A stretch of 64,000 nt of DNA from Trichodelitschia bisporula (Eukaryota; Ascomycota; Dothideomycetes; Phaeotrichales; Phaeotrichaceae). Positions within the stretch are counted from its first letter, which is position 1. Every line of letters begins with the position of its first letter. The translations under genes and the position numbers were made by a program. Shown here piece by piece: positions 1 through 12,589 of this stretch. The notes under the pieces are model-generated. The model was not told the DNA's origin. It ran no database searches and worked only from the letters and a program-made list of their open reading frames with translations. The DNA lies in assembly GCA_010356995.1 (NCBI GenBank), contig ML996699.1:651697-715696 (forward strand), read 5' to 3'.

Positions 1-609
1 AAAATCGACTACGCCGTATACCGTATATGTGGAGAGCTTGAGCATCTCCATCGCAAGACATCCAAGCCGATGCTTCATGTGAACCTAGTAACTTGTGCCC
101 TTACAGTACTAGAATACTCCATTGAAAACGTGAAGTTTCCCACTGCCAGTGTCACTTTCCTCCCTCGGTGCCGAGAAAACGCCGATCGGCGGCGCAGACC
201 CGACTCCGAAAGGTCCCCTTCAACGTTCTCCAACACTTTCTCCGCCATCAATCCATCATCAAGACGTCCAACACTTAGCGATTTTCTTCATCCACTATCC
301 ACCCCGCCGCCTGGTCATTTTGTACGGTTCAAAGCTGTACACCCTGCGCGTACATCTCGCAGTCATCTCAGAGACTCCAGCTTAATTCTCGATATTCGGA
401 ACCGCAAAAGCCCCCCAACTTCTAATTCACGGGTTTTCCATTGGCACCACGAGTGACGCGATGGATTCTGCTTTGCAACAGTAAATAAATACTTCAAATC
501 CCCGCTTTCGTTCTTCTATTCTGAAGCTCTCGTTGCTTCCTTACTTTTCTCTCCCCTCCTTCCCCTTCATCTCTCTGCTCTTTTTCTTTCCCCCCTCGCT
601 TGGTTCATA
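1..609. promoter_or_regulatory. Upstream region of the CCCH gene
   Basis: There is no convincing gene here. Two overlapping open frames exist but lack family resemblance. The last 75 bases before the ATG at 610 are a long C/T-rich tract, which is typical of fungal core promoters and 5' leaders. Confidence 0.4.
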
Positions 610-2261
610 ATGAATGATTTCGACTTTGAATCGACTTGCGCCGACGATACAGCATATACGCCACATGCTTCACTTTTCTCTCAAATCGACCGGTTCAAAT
701 GTGCTGACATTAATAGGAATGCTCTGGTCGAGGCTAGTATACTTATATACTTTGCCGATAGTTAGTTAACCCCGTCTAGGAGCTTGTAGCTCGTCACGAA
801 ATGGCCCAACAGGGGTGCGCTGACGCATTAATGGAACTCGAGCGCCAGAGGCGGCTGAATATTCAGCTGCAATACGAAAAAGATCAGCTTGAGAGCGACA
901 TGTGTCACCTCAAGATTCAGATGGTCGGTACTGCGCTTTTCCTTGGGCCAAAGCTAACCATGATAGACCATGGATCCTTTTATCGTTGTTCTAATCGACG
1001 GCGATGGCATGATTGTAGGCGTTCTGTATATACGTTAAAGTCTTTACTAATATATATTAGTTTCATGACTCTCTTCTCGTTGCTGGCGAAGATGGTGGCA
1101 AAAGGGCTGCTCGTCTCCTGGAAAGCTCCGCAAAATTGTTCCTTCATCATCTGTTTCCCGAGCTCCCAACGGGCGTCAAGGTCCAAGCTCGGGTGTATGC
1201 TAACCTCCAAAAGATGGCACACGACTGTGCTGAAATGGGCTTGGTTAACGATCCTTCGGTCGTTGTGGACTTCGCGCATGGGCTTTCGCTAGGAAATTCC
1301 CTAGTGGACTTCATTGATGTTGGGAGCGATGATCTGACGAAGAAAGTCTTCGGTGTGTTAGACCCCACATGAAAGAGCTCGCAGGAACGGCCTAGTTAAC
1401 AAGATCATAGATGTTTTCCAAGTCTTCGCCCACGACTCCCACTGTCGTCAGGTTATTTTTGGATGTTCCCATGAAAAGGGGTATGCACCGCGGCTTGTGC
1501 AATACACCAGCGACCCGAAGATGGTTGATAAAATTACCTTGCTCGTGGGAACTCCGTTTGAGCCGGAGCTCGATGCGTTGCCTTTCCGCAAAGAGCAGTT
1601 TGGCAGCCTGTTTCGAACGAAAAAAATCAGCCAAGGCCGTATGCGCTCGGAAAACGGCTCGCCTGCTCCCTCGTACAATAGCCCGGCTGTTTCTCAGGCT
1701 CCCCTTGCTCCCTCGCACAACAGCCCGACTGTTTCTCAGGCTCCTCTTGCTTCATGGGCACAGACGGCGGCTGCGGTAGCCGCGCTCCCAGTCCAGGACA
1801 ATGTCCCAGTCCAGGATAATGTCAAGAAGCAGGATCGCGAATGGCCCACGCCGCAGACCCCAGATGATATTCCTCGCAACACCAAGGGGCAGCGTATCGA
1901 CCCGCCTCCTCCGGCATACAACCAGGTGGAGTTGGCCCGCGTTCGGAAAATCAAGATGTGCAATGTCCACTACTTGCGAGGGGCTTGTACCTTCGGCAAC
2001 AGATGTACTCATATTCATACGTACAAGCCTACTCCGTCTGAGTTCGAGACCTTGAAGCTTATCACGCGCCTTGAGCCATGCATCTACGGTACCGGCTGCG
2101 AAGTAGTCGACTGTTTGTACGGCCATAGGTGCCATCTTCCCAAGCGCGATCGCAAGGGGAAGGGGAAAGGAAAGAACTGCATTCACGGTGAGACCTGTCG
2201 GTTTTCGGGCGAACTGCACCACATCGACTGCCGCGTTGCGAAGCTCACGAAGGTCACCTAG
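610..2261 (+). CDS. CCCH zinc-finger protein with DUF7923-like N-terminal domain
   Basis: Likely a cytoplasmic or nuclear RNA-binding protein of about 483 residues. The model is exons 610-736, 790-923, 967-1014, 1061-1352 and 1411-2261; all phases agree. A short coiled coil (residues about 45-85, rich in Glu, Arg and Gln) is followed by a domain containing IVVLIDGDGM and HEKGYAPRL, which matches the DUF7923 domain that fungi place ahead of CCCH fingers. The C-terminal half holds a clear C-x8-C-x5-C-x3-H finger (CNVHYLRGAC, then CTHIH), a second Cys/His cluster (CIYGTGC) and a third degenerate one (CIHGETC). Between them lies a Ser/Pro/Ala-rich linker with a duplicated SYNSPAVSQAPLAP-like unit. 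The first donor could instead be at 727, which changes only a few residues. The RNA target is unknown. Confidence 0.8.
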
Positions 2262-2663
2262 TCTGGATTTCTGGACGATGACAGCATCGGCTCAGGCTTG
2301 TTTCTCCGATTTCTTTGCCGTCATGGTTTAACTACTGTGATAGCGAGGGTGCGGAGTTACATAGACTCCGATGTGCATAGCTTGTCGAATCGGGGGTATG
2401 ACTGACGTGATGCTCGAATAATGCATGGACGGCTTGTCTGGCTGATAATACTTGAAATGATGATGATTTTTATGAATCAAGTGGAAGTGCAAGATCAAGG
2501 AGAGATGAATTCGTCTAGAGGTGTCTTCCAGCCACTCAATCCCCAATTATGAAGTGAGATGTACAGGAGAATCGGTTCATAAGCCACGATATACTACAGG
2601 GACTTTTGCCTCATGCTTCCCGTCCAAGGCCATCATAATAAACCCACGCATTCACTACGTCAC
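2262..2663. other. Convergent intergenic region
   Basis: This is the shared 3' region of the CCCH gene (+) and MIC10 (-). It is AT-richer than its flanks and holds no supportable gene; it presumably contains both 3' UTRs. Confidence 0.4.
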
Positions 2664-3242
2664 TCATGGTCTCAGCACACGGAGACCGTCTCTGGACTCG
2701 CGCGCCGCCCGCTTGAACGACTGACGGCATTAGCAAAGGTGCTGCATCCACAAGATCCGCCCACACTTACGTTGTCGCATTCTTCAACGGCACGTCCAGC
2801 ACCGAATCCGAGACCCACGTACGCTGGCCAAGCCCTACGCTTGAAGAGGAGAACCGAGAAGATGACGCCGAAGGAGAGACCGAGACCGGAGCGGATCAGG
2901 AGCGATGAGAGACAGCGATCCCACTAGGGGAAAGTTAGCCTAGTAAGTAGAGAAAGTGGCGACACTGAGTGGAATCAACGTTGAAATGAATTTCAACCTT
3001 CCTCACACCACGCTTCCACTGCGAGACATCCTTTGGCGGGGAATACCGGAATCCAACGCCGAGCTCTCCAGTCTCGCCAACGACATATCGTCGGAACCAG
3101 ACCATGGAAAGAACGGCGCAAGTTTCCGAGGCAAAGAGAGCGCACAGCTTCATACCTTATCATTGAGCAGCGCTTCGCTCAAGGGACGCGCTGACCGCGC
3201 AGCGGGAGCTTGGGTCTGAGGTGCGGAGCTTTCGTCGGCCAT
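2664..3242 (-). CDS. MIC10: MICOS complex subunit MIC10
   Basis: A small inner-mitochondrial-membrane protein that shapes crista junctions by oligomerising in the membrane. The model is exons 3242-3156, 2923-2771 and 2720-2664 (reverse strand), giving 98 residues, the usual family length. The family block starts at WDRCLSSLLIRS, runs into a first hydrophobic segment with GLGLSFG, continues FKRRAWPAY, and has a second glycine-rich hairpin segment, GLGFGAGRA, followed by EECD. These paired glycine motifs are the hallmark of MIC10 and drive its oligomerisation. The first intron, 232 bases, is long for this window. Exon 1 encodes a disordered Ala/Gln/Pro head. It is divergent from URB2, 350 bp away. 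No track-style open frame covers exon 2; I found it by reading the reverse strand. Confidence 0.92.
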
Positions 3243-3592
3243 GTTTGCTGCAGTCAATTGAACAGTTAGCGCGATGACGAGGTGGCATTTCACAATGAAG
3301 GTCAAGGCAACGTACAGTGGACCGATTGGGGAGATGCAACGGGTGAGAGTTGAGCAGTAGCGAGGCACGCGAGATTAGGAACGGGCAGCTGTCCCTTCGA
3401 CTTCCGCGCCTTTCTTCCGAGGGCAGGCGTTGACGTCTCGGCCCGCAAATCTTGGCGGCTGCACGGACCACGGAACTTTTTTTGGAGATGAAGCATGCGC
3501 GACTTCGATGTGACAGGCGCAAGGCTACGAAGTGGATCAAGATCTCGACTCGCACTCGTTTTTGACCTACACTGAAAGAAGCACCCGGCAAT
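3243..3592. promoter_or_regulatory. Divergent MIC10/URB2 promoter region
   Basis: A 350 bp interval between the start codons of MIC10 (-) and URB2 (+). No specific binding site is asserted. Confidence 0.4.
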
Positions 3593-6500
3593 ATGGCTCC
3601 TCCTGTATGATTGACTTCTCTCTCCCTTTTTCAGTTACTAACGCCAGACAGACGGAGCATAAGCCTTCGCTTCCCCAGCTGCTGGCCCTGGACAAGGACT
3701 ACGAAAGCTTCGAACGGCGCCTTCAACAAGCTGCCCGCCTCGCAGGCATCCGATCGGATATTTTGGACTCGAATGAGATAGCCTCAGCTACATTCGCAAA
3801 AGGGCCGACCCAAAGCCGTGCAGAGTGGGTACTTCGGTGGCTCCTCGATAAACTCCGGGCGCAGGATGACGCGGGCAAGAAGGCAAGGGCATCGTCACGT
3901 TCATGGACACTCCTGAAGGAGCTCGTCCTTTCTGTCCCGATGTCGAATGCTTCTCGATTGTTGAATAGCAACCAAGTCCTCTCCATCGTCCAGACTACCC
4001 TCGAAGAGAACCAGATGGTCCTCCGCGGCCTACTCCCAGGCAGTCGGCAAAGGGATGTGCGTTGGTATTGGCCGGAAGATTTGGAGACCTCCGACTCCAG
4101 CACCACGGTTGATGGATACGAGGCAGTGTCTAAGAAGAGAAAGCGATGGGCTGAAAGCTCGCCCTCCCAGCGCCGTATTATCGACGGGTACCACCCAGGC
4201 AAGTTACTGGAAGTCATCGGCGCATTCATAATCGCTCTAGTCGACCTATCACGGTCGTCTAGCTCGGAAATTAATGCTGTAGCATCCGAGCACATCAAGT
4301 CAGTTCTACGTCTGGACACCGCTCGAGCATCTCGGCTGCTTTCTCTCTGGCTATCTGCAATTCACGCCGCCAGCACCATGGAGCCATCTTCATCTTCTGT
4401 GGCCCCTGCTCTAGCAATTTGGGGAATGAGATCAGTAGATGCAGAAGGACCCGATGTTGCGTCGGCGGCCTTCTGTGCCGACTGCCTCATTCCAGCTCTA
4501 AAGCTCCACGACACGCTCAAAACCCGGAGTTCAACTCAAAAAGCAACTGAGACATTGCTTGAACAAATTGCTTCTCTTGAAGCGTTGTTCGCAAAGCATC
4601 TCCTACTACCGGCGCGAGCGTTTTTTCACGCAGCCAGCCGGACCGAAGGCTTCGCAGAGACATATGGCCACACGCGACTGAGATCGTACCTTGAGCCCTT
4701 GAAAATTGAGCTGCAGCAAGCTAAAGGCACAGCAAACTTCACGAACCTGTCCCGGAAGCTGGTTTACGGGTTGTTCAGTGAAGCCATAAAGCTTTCGCCT
4801 CGGTCCTCCCCCAGGCAAAAAAGTGCTGAGGTTCCGTGGATTGAGGCTGTGATCGATGGCTTGCTTGAATGCACGGGCGAGCCTACTCTGGACAGCAGCA
4901 CGTTTCTTTCGTACAAATATGGTCTCTCGCCTTTAGTACCAATGCTCCAGCTTGCCCAGAAGTCTGACATCAAGCTCAGTAAGGACTTTTTGAAGAAGAT
5001 TCTGGACAAGTATTCGGGTTTGTCCGACGTTTTCGATGCCGCCTCCCCGACCTTTAGGCCGGAAACTGAGGCCAATTTTGCGCCCGACCCATCCAAGGAA
5101 GGGCCGCCTCTCCGTTGGACCCTTATATCTCAGGTCTTGAAGCTCAACGGATCACTCTTCCTGGATGAGCGGATTGCAGGCAATGATGAGCTATTGCTTA
5201 CCGCGTTGCTCAAAGCCATATCTGCAACAGAATGGTCTGTCCTTCCCGGCGAGGGATGTGGCGCTTATCATAAAGGTTCTGATTGGTGGCAATGGGTTAA
5301 TTCCTTCCATTCGGTTGCTCACGACATCATCATCCCTTTAATGGAAACCTTTATCGGTTCTCGCAACCTGGGCGGATTTTTGTCACTCTGGCATGAACAG
5401 GCAGCTTCTCATGCCCAAAGAGCGAGATACTGCTTTCCGTGGTTATCAGATAAAATTGCTCCAGCTTTACGACAACATCTTGAGAGCAGCATGACCGTGG
5501 ATCAGATCAAGTACTACCTTGATGTATTCAGTAAACCAATTGCGAATCTCAACTCCGATCTTGAAGACCCCATTCTGCGAGATAGAGTAGCGGCCTCTGT
5601 ACTGGTGGTGGATGCGATTCTCGGCTCAATCGTCCAAGCTGAGACCATTCAGAAACTGAAGTCGACTTTGCTATCATCACAGCTCCCAATGCCGGATTGC
5701 AGCGTTGCCAAATGGCAGTTTTCTGGCTATATATGGAGTATTCTCAGGCGACGCCAGGAGTTTTCCAGAATCACGGGCATTCCCGAGACCTTCAACGGTG
5801 GAGTGGCACTTCACTCACCCTGCGCCCTCGAGACCGTGACCAGTGCCATCCGATGGGCTCTGGAGGAGGAAGGATTGGAGGAGGACGGCTTTGTCGAATA
5901 TTTTGAGGGTCGGTTGGATGTATCACTGAATGCGCTTCTGTTTGTCACCGTTCTCTGTTCGAAGGTGGCTGATTCGCCAGACTCTGCCAAACTGGCCCAG
6001 AAAACGATTGCTGAGGCTGTCGAGCCGTTCCAACGAGTTCTTAGTTGGGATCATGGAGTTACTCCATACTGGGCCTACCGCATCTTCAGTGCATGTCTGG
6101 TCGCACTCTCTGAAACGCCCCGGAGTCTATTGTACGTTGGCTTCTTGGTGGTGGCATCCTCTAACGTTGACAGGCTCCTTGCATCGGAACCAAGGCAGCA
6201 GTTGTTCGAGAACATCAGCATTTTGAGGTATCCAGCCTCCGAAAAGCTACGTGAGGCGACAGGAGATGCCGTACTACTTGCCGCTTCCAATACTGTTCGA
6301 GGTGAGAGGCTTCGGACCTCGTTATATTCATCTAACGGCTTCTAGATGAGTACTTGGACGCCCTGATCAAGTGCATTCGCCCCTCCGGCTGGGACCTATC
6401 TCTAAAAGCCGCCATCAAGCAACTTCAGAAGTTCCCCTCGGCTGCTATTCCTCGCAGGAGTCGAGAAAGAATATTGGACGCTTTGCTCACTTGCTCCGTG

Positions 6501-8308
6501 GACTGTTCACATCCTATTGCCGCAGACATGATTCCTGAAATCCTCAATCTGATGGTTAGGCTCTTGGAGTTTTCTAGTCCGGGCGCAAAGATGTGCACTG
6601 ATGCCGAGACTCTTTTCGCATTTTGCAAAACTCTCGATGCGCGCGCCTCCTTTGTGATCGAAGGCGACGGATCCTTACGGTTGCTAGACAAGCTATTTTC
6701 CGGTATATTTCAGCACATTGAAGCGGACGCCGCGCTCGATCGCAGCAGGGAATTCGTACGAAGCTTCAATGCTGCCTTCGAAAAGGTATTCACAAAAGGC
6801 TCAAGCTCAAGCGATGAAAAAGCCGCCAGTTTTCTCAAGGCTCCCGTAACGTTGGCCATGGTCAAGACGTGGCTCCAAACGCTCTGCAGAATTCCTGGCT
6901 CACCAGAGATCACCCCACAGTATCGCAAAGTCTTGTCCTCTGACTTTGAGCATCTGGCTGCGAACGTGGACGACGACAAGCTTTGGACTCCAAGGAGAGC
7001 TGTCTTCTTCGCCGTTCTTGACTTCCCCAAGGTGTTCTTGCCTGAAGGCAGCATTGCCACAACTTCCTCACGCCCTCGTCTACAGGCCGTGGAACCGAAA
7101 CTGGACCTTGATGTTGCGAGGCTCTACCCCTCTGAAGATGGCAAGGATTCTCTCAAAACTGGCAAGAGCAGTACTGAAGTTGGAGCTGAGTTTGCAAAAT
7201 TCATGGCTCTACTGCCGGCAACTGATGAAGAGATCGTTATTTTGAGACAGGCTTTGAAGTTGCTAAACCTAGACCTTCCCCCTGCTGAGAGAGCTGCTAT
7301 AGACGAGTCTTTGCAGCTTAGGCCTCTCAATGATACCCGTGGTTACGCGGAGATTGACTGGTTGATGGAGCAAGCCGAGCAGAAGCGAGATGCGGGCTAC
7401 TTGAAGTTGCTAGGGATCATTCTCAAGCGCAAGGATGGTAAGTCGCCCGCATCGCGAGACGTATCCCATGCTGACTCTCCAGCTGCTCCCCCTGGGGCCG
7501 CTACAGACGGTAGTAAAGCTCTGCTCCCCAAGCTGTGCGGGTACATGAAAGCAGCATCAACAATCGCCGACTTCGGCGCCTCAATCTCCTGCATCGACAT
7601 CATCCTCAGGGAAAAGGTAAAGCCCCTCTCCCCACCTTGCAGACCAAGTTAACCCTCCAGCCCTGGCTCATAACCCAATACGCCATCGACACCCTCCTCA
7701 CCACCCTAACTGCCCTCGCCTCCCCCACCTCCCCCTCCCTTCCACCTGAACACGCCCTCTTCATCCACACCCACCTCACCCGCACCGCCACTACCCTCGT
7801 CTCCCTCCACCGCAAGCGCCTCGGCGGCCGCATGCATCTCCTCGTCCCTCTCCTACAGGCCCTGCTCACGTGCCTCTTCACCCAGCACCGGTATGCGACA
7901 GCGCGCACACGCCTCGCCCACCCGCCCTGGCTATCCGAACCGCTCCCCGTCGGCGCCGCGACAGCATACACGCGACTGTTGACTACGCTGTGCGATCCCA
8001 CCGTGTCGAGCGCAACGGCGCATCGGCGGCGCGCGGGGGCGGAGTTGGTGGACGAGACGAAACGGGCTCGGCAGTATGTGGGCGAGTTCGTAGGGTATGT
8101 GCTTATGCAATATTGCACGTGTCAGCTGGGGGGCACGATGGAGAGCGAGGTGAGGGAGGTGCTGAGGCCGGGGCTGTGGGCTATGATGGATGTGGTTAGG
8201 ATGGAGGGGATGAGGGCTATGAATGCAGGGATGGGCAAGGATGAGAGGGTGCTTTGGGGGGCGATGTATAGTGAGTGGAGGAGGTTTGGACGGTGGAGGG
8301 GGAAGTAG
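3593..8308 (+). CDS. URB2: Urb2/Npa2-family nucleolar ribosome-biogenesis protein
   Basis: URB2 acts in early 60S pre-ribosome assembly in the nucleolus. The model has exons 3593-3604, 3652-6301, 6346-7616 and 7661-8308, giving about 1,526 residues, within the range for Pezizomycotina Urb2. The sequence is helical throughout, as expected of an armadillo/HEAT-like solenoid, with no catalytic motif. The C-terminal end (VRMEGMRAMNAG, then SEWRRFGRWRGK) matches the conserved Urb2/Npa2 C-terminal block. Exon 1 is only MAPP: the ATG at 3593 is followed by GTATGA and a TTACTAAC branch site, with the acceptor at 3651. An uninterrupted frame from 3532 also exists, but it would read through that intron. 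The last exon changes to very C-rich and then G-rich codons, a local base-composition shift without loss of frame. Confidence 0.85.
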
Positions 8309-8503
8309 GAGACCGAGGTGATGGTGTACGAGAAGGAATAATAATGATTATACGGTGCTTCGCTGACGTCGTTCTTACTCTGTGATTCATGGTATCATCT
8401 TTGATTTCGTCACGCTAACTTTGGCCTCCCTAGTTCTAGACGCCTAAGGGAACATGTTCTACAACGCCAGACCAGCCGCCCAGCCCCCCCCCAATGAACT
8501 AGT

Positions 8504-11500
8504 CTATCTCTTCCGGCAAATATCCGACAACTTGACCACAATATCGTTGTTATGCTGGAACCCCTTCCCCATCCCCGACGCCACCTTCCCATCAATCTGA
8601 TTGCGAATCTTCGCCATCCCCTGCATCTCCTCCCTCGTCCCCCTCCCAATCGCCCCCCCCGCAAACCCATTCATCAATATCCCCATCACCGCCAACGGCG
8701 CTGACTCTGGATTGATCACCGCATCCGCAACTCCGAGCCCGATATCCGCCCCAACGCCCATGACTGCAAACACGCGCGCCATGTTCGCCAGTCCCGCGGA
8801 GAGCGCGCCTAACTCACCGATGAAGGGCACGACGGCGAAAATGGCGCCGAGGATCGTGAGGATGAGCGCTTGCTGCTCGCGCTTTTTTTCTTTCTTCCCG
8901 ATATCGCGCACCGTGCCGATTTGTTCGATCGCCTGGGAGAGCAGCATTGCGGGGACGGAGTACACTTTGAATGGGTCCGAGAGCGTGCCTTCCTGCCCCG
9001 AGGTGACCATATCCAGCTCGCTCTCGGTAACGCGGAGGAGCAGATCCTGCGCGTTGGGCAGGGCGAGCTCGATGATTTCCTTGGGATTCGGAACCGGATA
9101 GTCAGAGTTCATCTGCGGGATACCTAGGTACTCCCACGTGGAAATGGGGGTGCGATCAATCCCGCCATTGAACCCACTATCCTTACCATTGAAATTCACC
9201 CAACTCTTATCAATCCCCGTCTTCTCCGCCAACTCCTTCCAAAACCCATTCGCATCCCTTAGCGTAAACCGCATGCTGAATTTCGCGCTCAGGCCCGGCT
9301 TGTATTTAGTCAGATAGTCCTTGTCGCCGCAGGGTCCCTTTTCCGCCACGCTGTTGGAGCGCGTGGATTGGCAGTCGAAGTATTTAAGTCCCGGGCCGTC
9401 GCCCTCCCACCACCCCATGAAGTCCTTGATCTCACGGGCCATGTAGCTGCGGAAGACTTTACTGTAGGCGTTGAACAGGTCGTCGTAGCCTGGTTTTGTC
9501 TTGTTGTACTCCGACAGCGCGGTCTCGATCATAGTCCCTGATGTCGCGATGCCGGCGATGTACACGCAGTACGGGTCCATGGTGCTGGAGGCCTTGTCCA
9601 GGGCGTCGAAGGTGGGGAATTCGAGGTTAAAGTTGCACATCAGCGGGCCTGGTTCTTCGTCCTGGCGCTCGAGGGCGCCTTTCCGTGTGCCGCCGATGGT
9701 GGCGCCTTTGTTGGAGAGCAGGAGCCAGGCGTTTGTTGCGGTGGCGAAGCCGTTCTCTTCCGTTTTGCGCTCGACGGTTTTGAGGCTGGGAATCAAGTCA
9801 GCATCGCTCGGGATCCGCGGAACAGCAACCTACCCCTGAGGACTGATCACCTCCTTGCCCCCAACGGTAAACAGGTTGAACATCCACACGCCCTCCGAGT
9901 AATCCGTATCAATCAGCCTATCCTGACACACACCCCCAAACTTCGCACAGTCATCCTTATAATCCGTAAAAAAAGCATAAAAACCCCCGCCATACAGATA
10001 CACATTCCGACTCTTAATAACCCTCAGCGCCCACGCCTCGCGACACGTATCAAACCCCTTCGCCGCCCCACAATCCGCAAACTCAGGATCGTAGGCAAAG
10101 TGCTCGCTCGGCGGGTACGGGCGGAGGGACGGCGTCTGCCCGGCCTGGAAGTACGGCGTCTCGGACTGGATGTGTCCGAGGTAGATATTGTTCGCGCCAG
10201 CCAGCTGCCAGTTGTACAGCGTAGAGTGCTCGTTCGACACGCTGTACACCCAGCTCGGGCCCTGGGACTCGATGAGGACGCCGCGGGCCCCGTAGATGTT
10301 GATCCGGGTCTGTAGCTTCGATTCCACATCATGATCTGCGCCTCGCATTAGCATCATCCCTTCAAACCCTCCCCTCTCCTCTCCTCCTCTCAAAAAAGGA
10401 AAAAACATACCAGCCACCCAGAACCACATATTCTCCATATAAATCGAGCTGCCAGACCTAACATGCAACATCATCGCCGCCGCCATACAGCTCTCCTGTT
10501 TCTGCGCCCCAAACTGGTGACAATTGCTCTCGAGCAGCCCACTCCCCGCCGCGCCGCCCACGCGGAATATCACGTCGAACATGGCAGCGCTGCCTTGGTT
10601 CGATTGGTAGATGTTCCATTCCATGAGCACGGCGCCCGCGGTCGGGCCGGACTGCGTGAAGAGCATATCTGAGATTTCGACGGCGCCGACGTCGCCGGGC
10701 TGGCCCACCCTGCTCACGTTAGCTTTATCGTCTGTGGATGGGGGGTGGTGGAGCGACCGTACCTGGCGAGAATATAGGGATGATCTGGATCCGCAAACTT
10801 GGCCCCCGTAGCCACAATCTGGCTCCACAGCACACCCACCATGCGTGTCCCTGACGGAATGAAAAGCGTCTCATCAACCAAATATATCCCGGCGGGAAAC
10901 ACAAGAACCTTCTTCTCCCCCGCCGCCTTTGCCAACGCCTCATTAATCCCCCGCGCATTCCCCGCCGCGCTGGTCCCATCGTTCTTAACCCCGAAGTCTA
11001 GGACGTTGATGAAATTTCCCGCGGGCTCGCGGTGGTACATCGGTTTCTCGCGCTCGTACCAGTCATCCAGTAGCAGCAGACCAGGATCCTTCTTCGGGAC
11101 CGGAATCGGACCCATGGTTATCCGCCCCTCGGGCGACGCATCGTCAAACCGCCGCCCTAGGCCCCAGAGCGGGATTTTCTGCGGCCCGCCGGCGAGGAGC
11201 GCGTCCCCTGTGTTGGAGGCGACGGCGACGCGGGAGGAGCCCGCGAGCTCGATGTTTTCGAGGAGGACGGTGGCTTGGTACCCGGTTGTTTGGAGGACGA
11301 TGAGCATGGTGTCGACGTTGGTGAAGCTGCTGCCTTGGACGATCAGAGAGCCGGTACTCTGCTTCTTCTGCGTGTTGCCGTCGACGCCGAAGCCTGTTGC
11401 GTTGATGCCGACTTTGCAGTCGGACACGAGCATTGATTTCCAGGTGAAGCCCCAGGACCAGAGCATTTCGATTGCCGTCCTAAGCCGTTAGCAGCGTCCA

Positions 11501-12589
11501 ATTGGGTGCGGAGATTACCCTACTGGCACTTCGAGAAGCGCAGGTTACGCGCCGTGTACTGCTGACTGCCCGCCACGAAGCCAACCGCGCCGCCAGTGAA
11601 AGATAAGTCGCTCACGAAACCTAGCCCGTTAGCCGGTCCGCTCAGCCCCGTGGAGCTTACTCACCTCCGCTCCCGTTTTCCATGAAGACACCGCGGTGCG
11701 TAGCCCCCGCCGTGGTCGGCATCTTAAAGTCGAGATTGTGCAACGTGCACGCCTGTGACACCTGCCAATGAATACCAGCCGGGAACCCATTCCCCACCCC
11801 CCCCTCGACATAATTCGGCATGAGCGTAAGATCCAGCACCAAATTCCTAATCTGGCGATAAAAATTGTTCTGATTGATCCACCTATGCACCCAAATTAGC
11901 CCGTTCCCCACCCCCATACTCAAATCAACTCACCAGTTCTGCCCATTGCTCTCCGGGATATAAACATCCGTATCAACCAGCGCAATGCCCTTGAAATCCT
12001 TCGCCCCGAGGATAACAGCGCGATCGGACGGGTCCCCGGCGAAGACCGTGAAGTAGTACTGGATGATAGGCTTCGTGATCAGGTACTTCCCCGGCGGGAA
12101 GTACACCACCGCCCCTTTGGTCGAGGTTGCATTGCACCCCTCGCCACACCGGCCCCCCCTCGTCACAGCGCTCATAATCGCCGCCCAGTCATCCGTGACC
12201 CCATCGCCCTTCGCACCATACGCCTTCACGTTGCGCAGGACGGGGTAATCAGCGGATCCGGCGAGGGGCTGCTTGTGCGCGTATTTCGGGTCAGCCATCC
12301 AATACGCCATCGGGGCTTGGGCGAAGCCTTCCGTGCTGGAGGTGAGGCGGAAGTTGGCGGTGACGTTGGCGAAGCGGGGGGGGGAGGGGGAGGAGGAGTT
12401 CAGGTGGGTTAGACCTGGGTTGGAGTCGAGGTGCAGGGCGAGGATTTCGGAGGTTAGGGCGGCGGTGCTGTTCATGTATGCTGCGTAGGGGGCGCCGGGG
12501 GGGCCGATGGCCATGAAGCTGCATGTTGAGAGAGTGGAGAAGTAGATGAGGAGAAGGGTGGTCAGGAGGGGACCGTAGGAGACGGCCAT
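8504..12589 (-). CDS. Secreted GH55-type beta-1,3-glucanase fused to a killer-toxin-like chitinase C-terminal module
   Basis: Predicted to be secreted and to act on beta-1,3-glucan. Exons (reverse strand): 12589-11934, 11882-11665, 11620-11524, 11479-10763, 10709-10411, 10335-9834, 9785-8504; all phases close, giving about 1,256 residues. Residues 1-24 are a signal peptide. Two pectate-lyase-3-type beta-helix domains follow, each starting with the GH55 signature (NVKAYGAKGDGVTDD and NVLDFGVKNDGTSA), and each with FPPGKYL/FPAGIYL. WWINQNNFYRQIRN and VGQPGDVGAVE are also typical GH55. The last ~425 residues (from 9785) are not glucanase. Their end has a Lys/Glu stretch, a long hydrophobic segment (LTILGAIFAVVPFIGELG), then VINPESAPLAVMGIL, a pattern I know from the C-termini of fungal GH18 killer-toxin-like chitinases. 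Divergent from the secreted protein at 13382. Confidence 0.85.

Noticed and set aside
3532-3651. Unspliced N-terminal extension of URB2
   Set aside because: The frame is open, but the ATG at 3593 followed by a donor, TTACTAAC branch site and acceptor gives a cleaner start; the extension reads through that intron.
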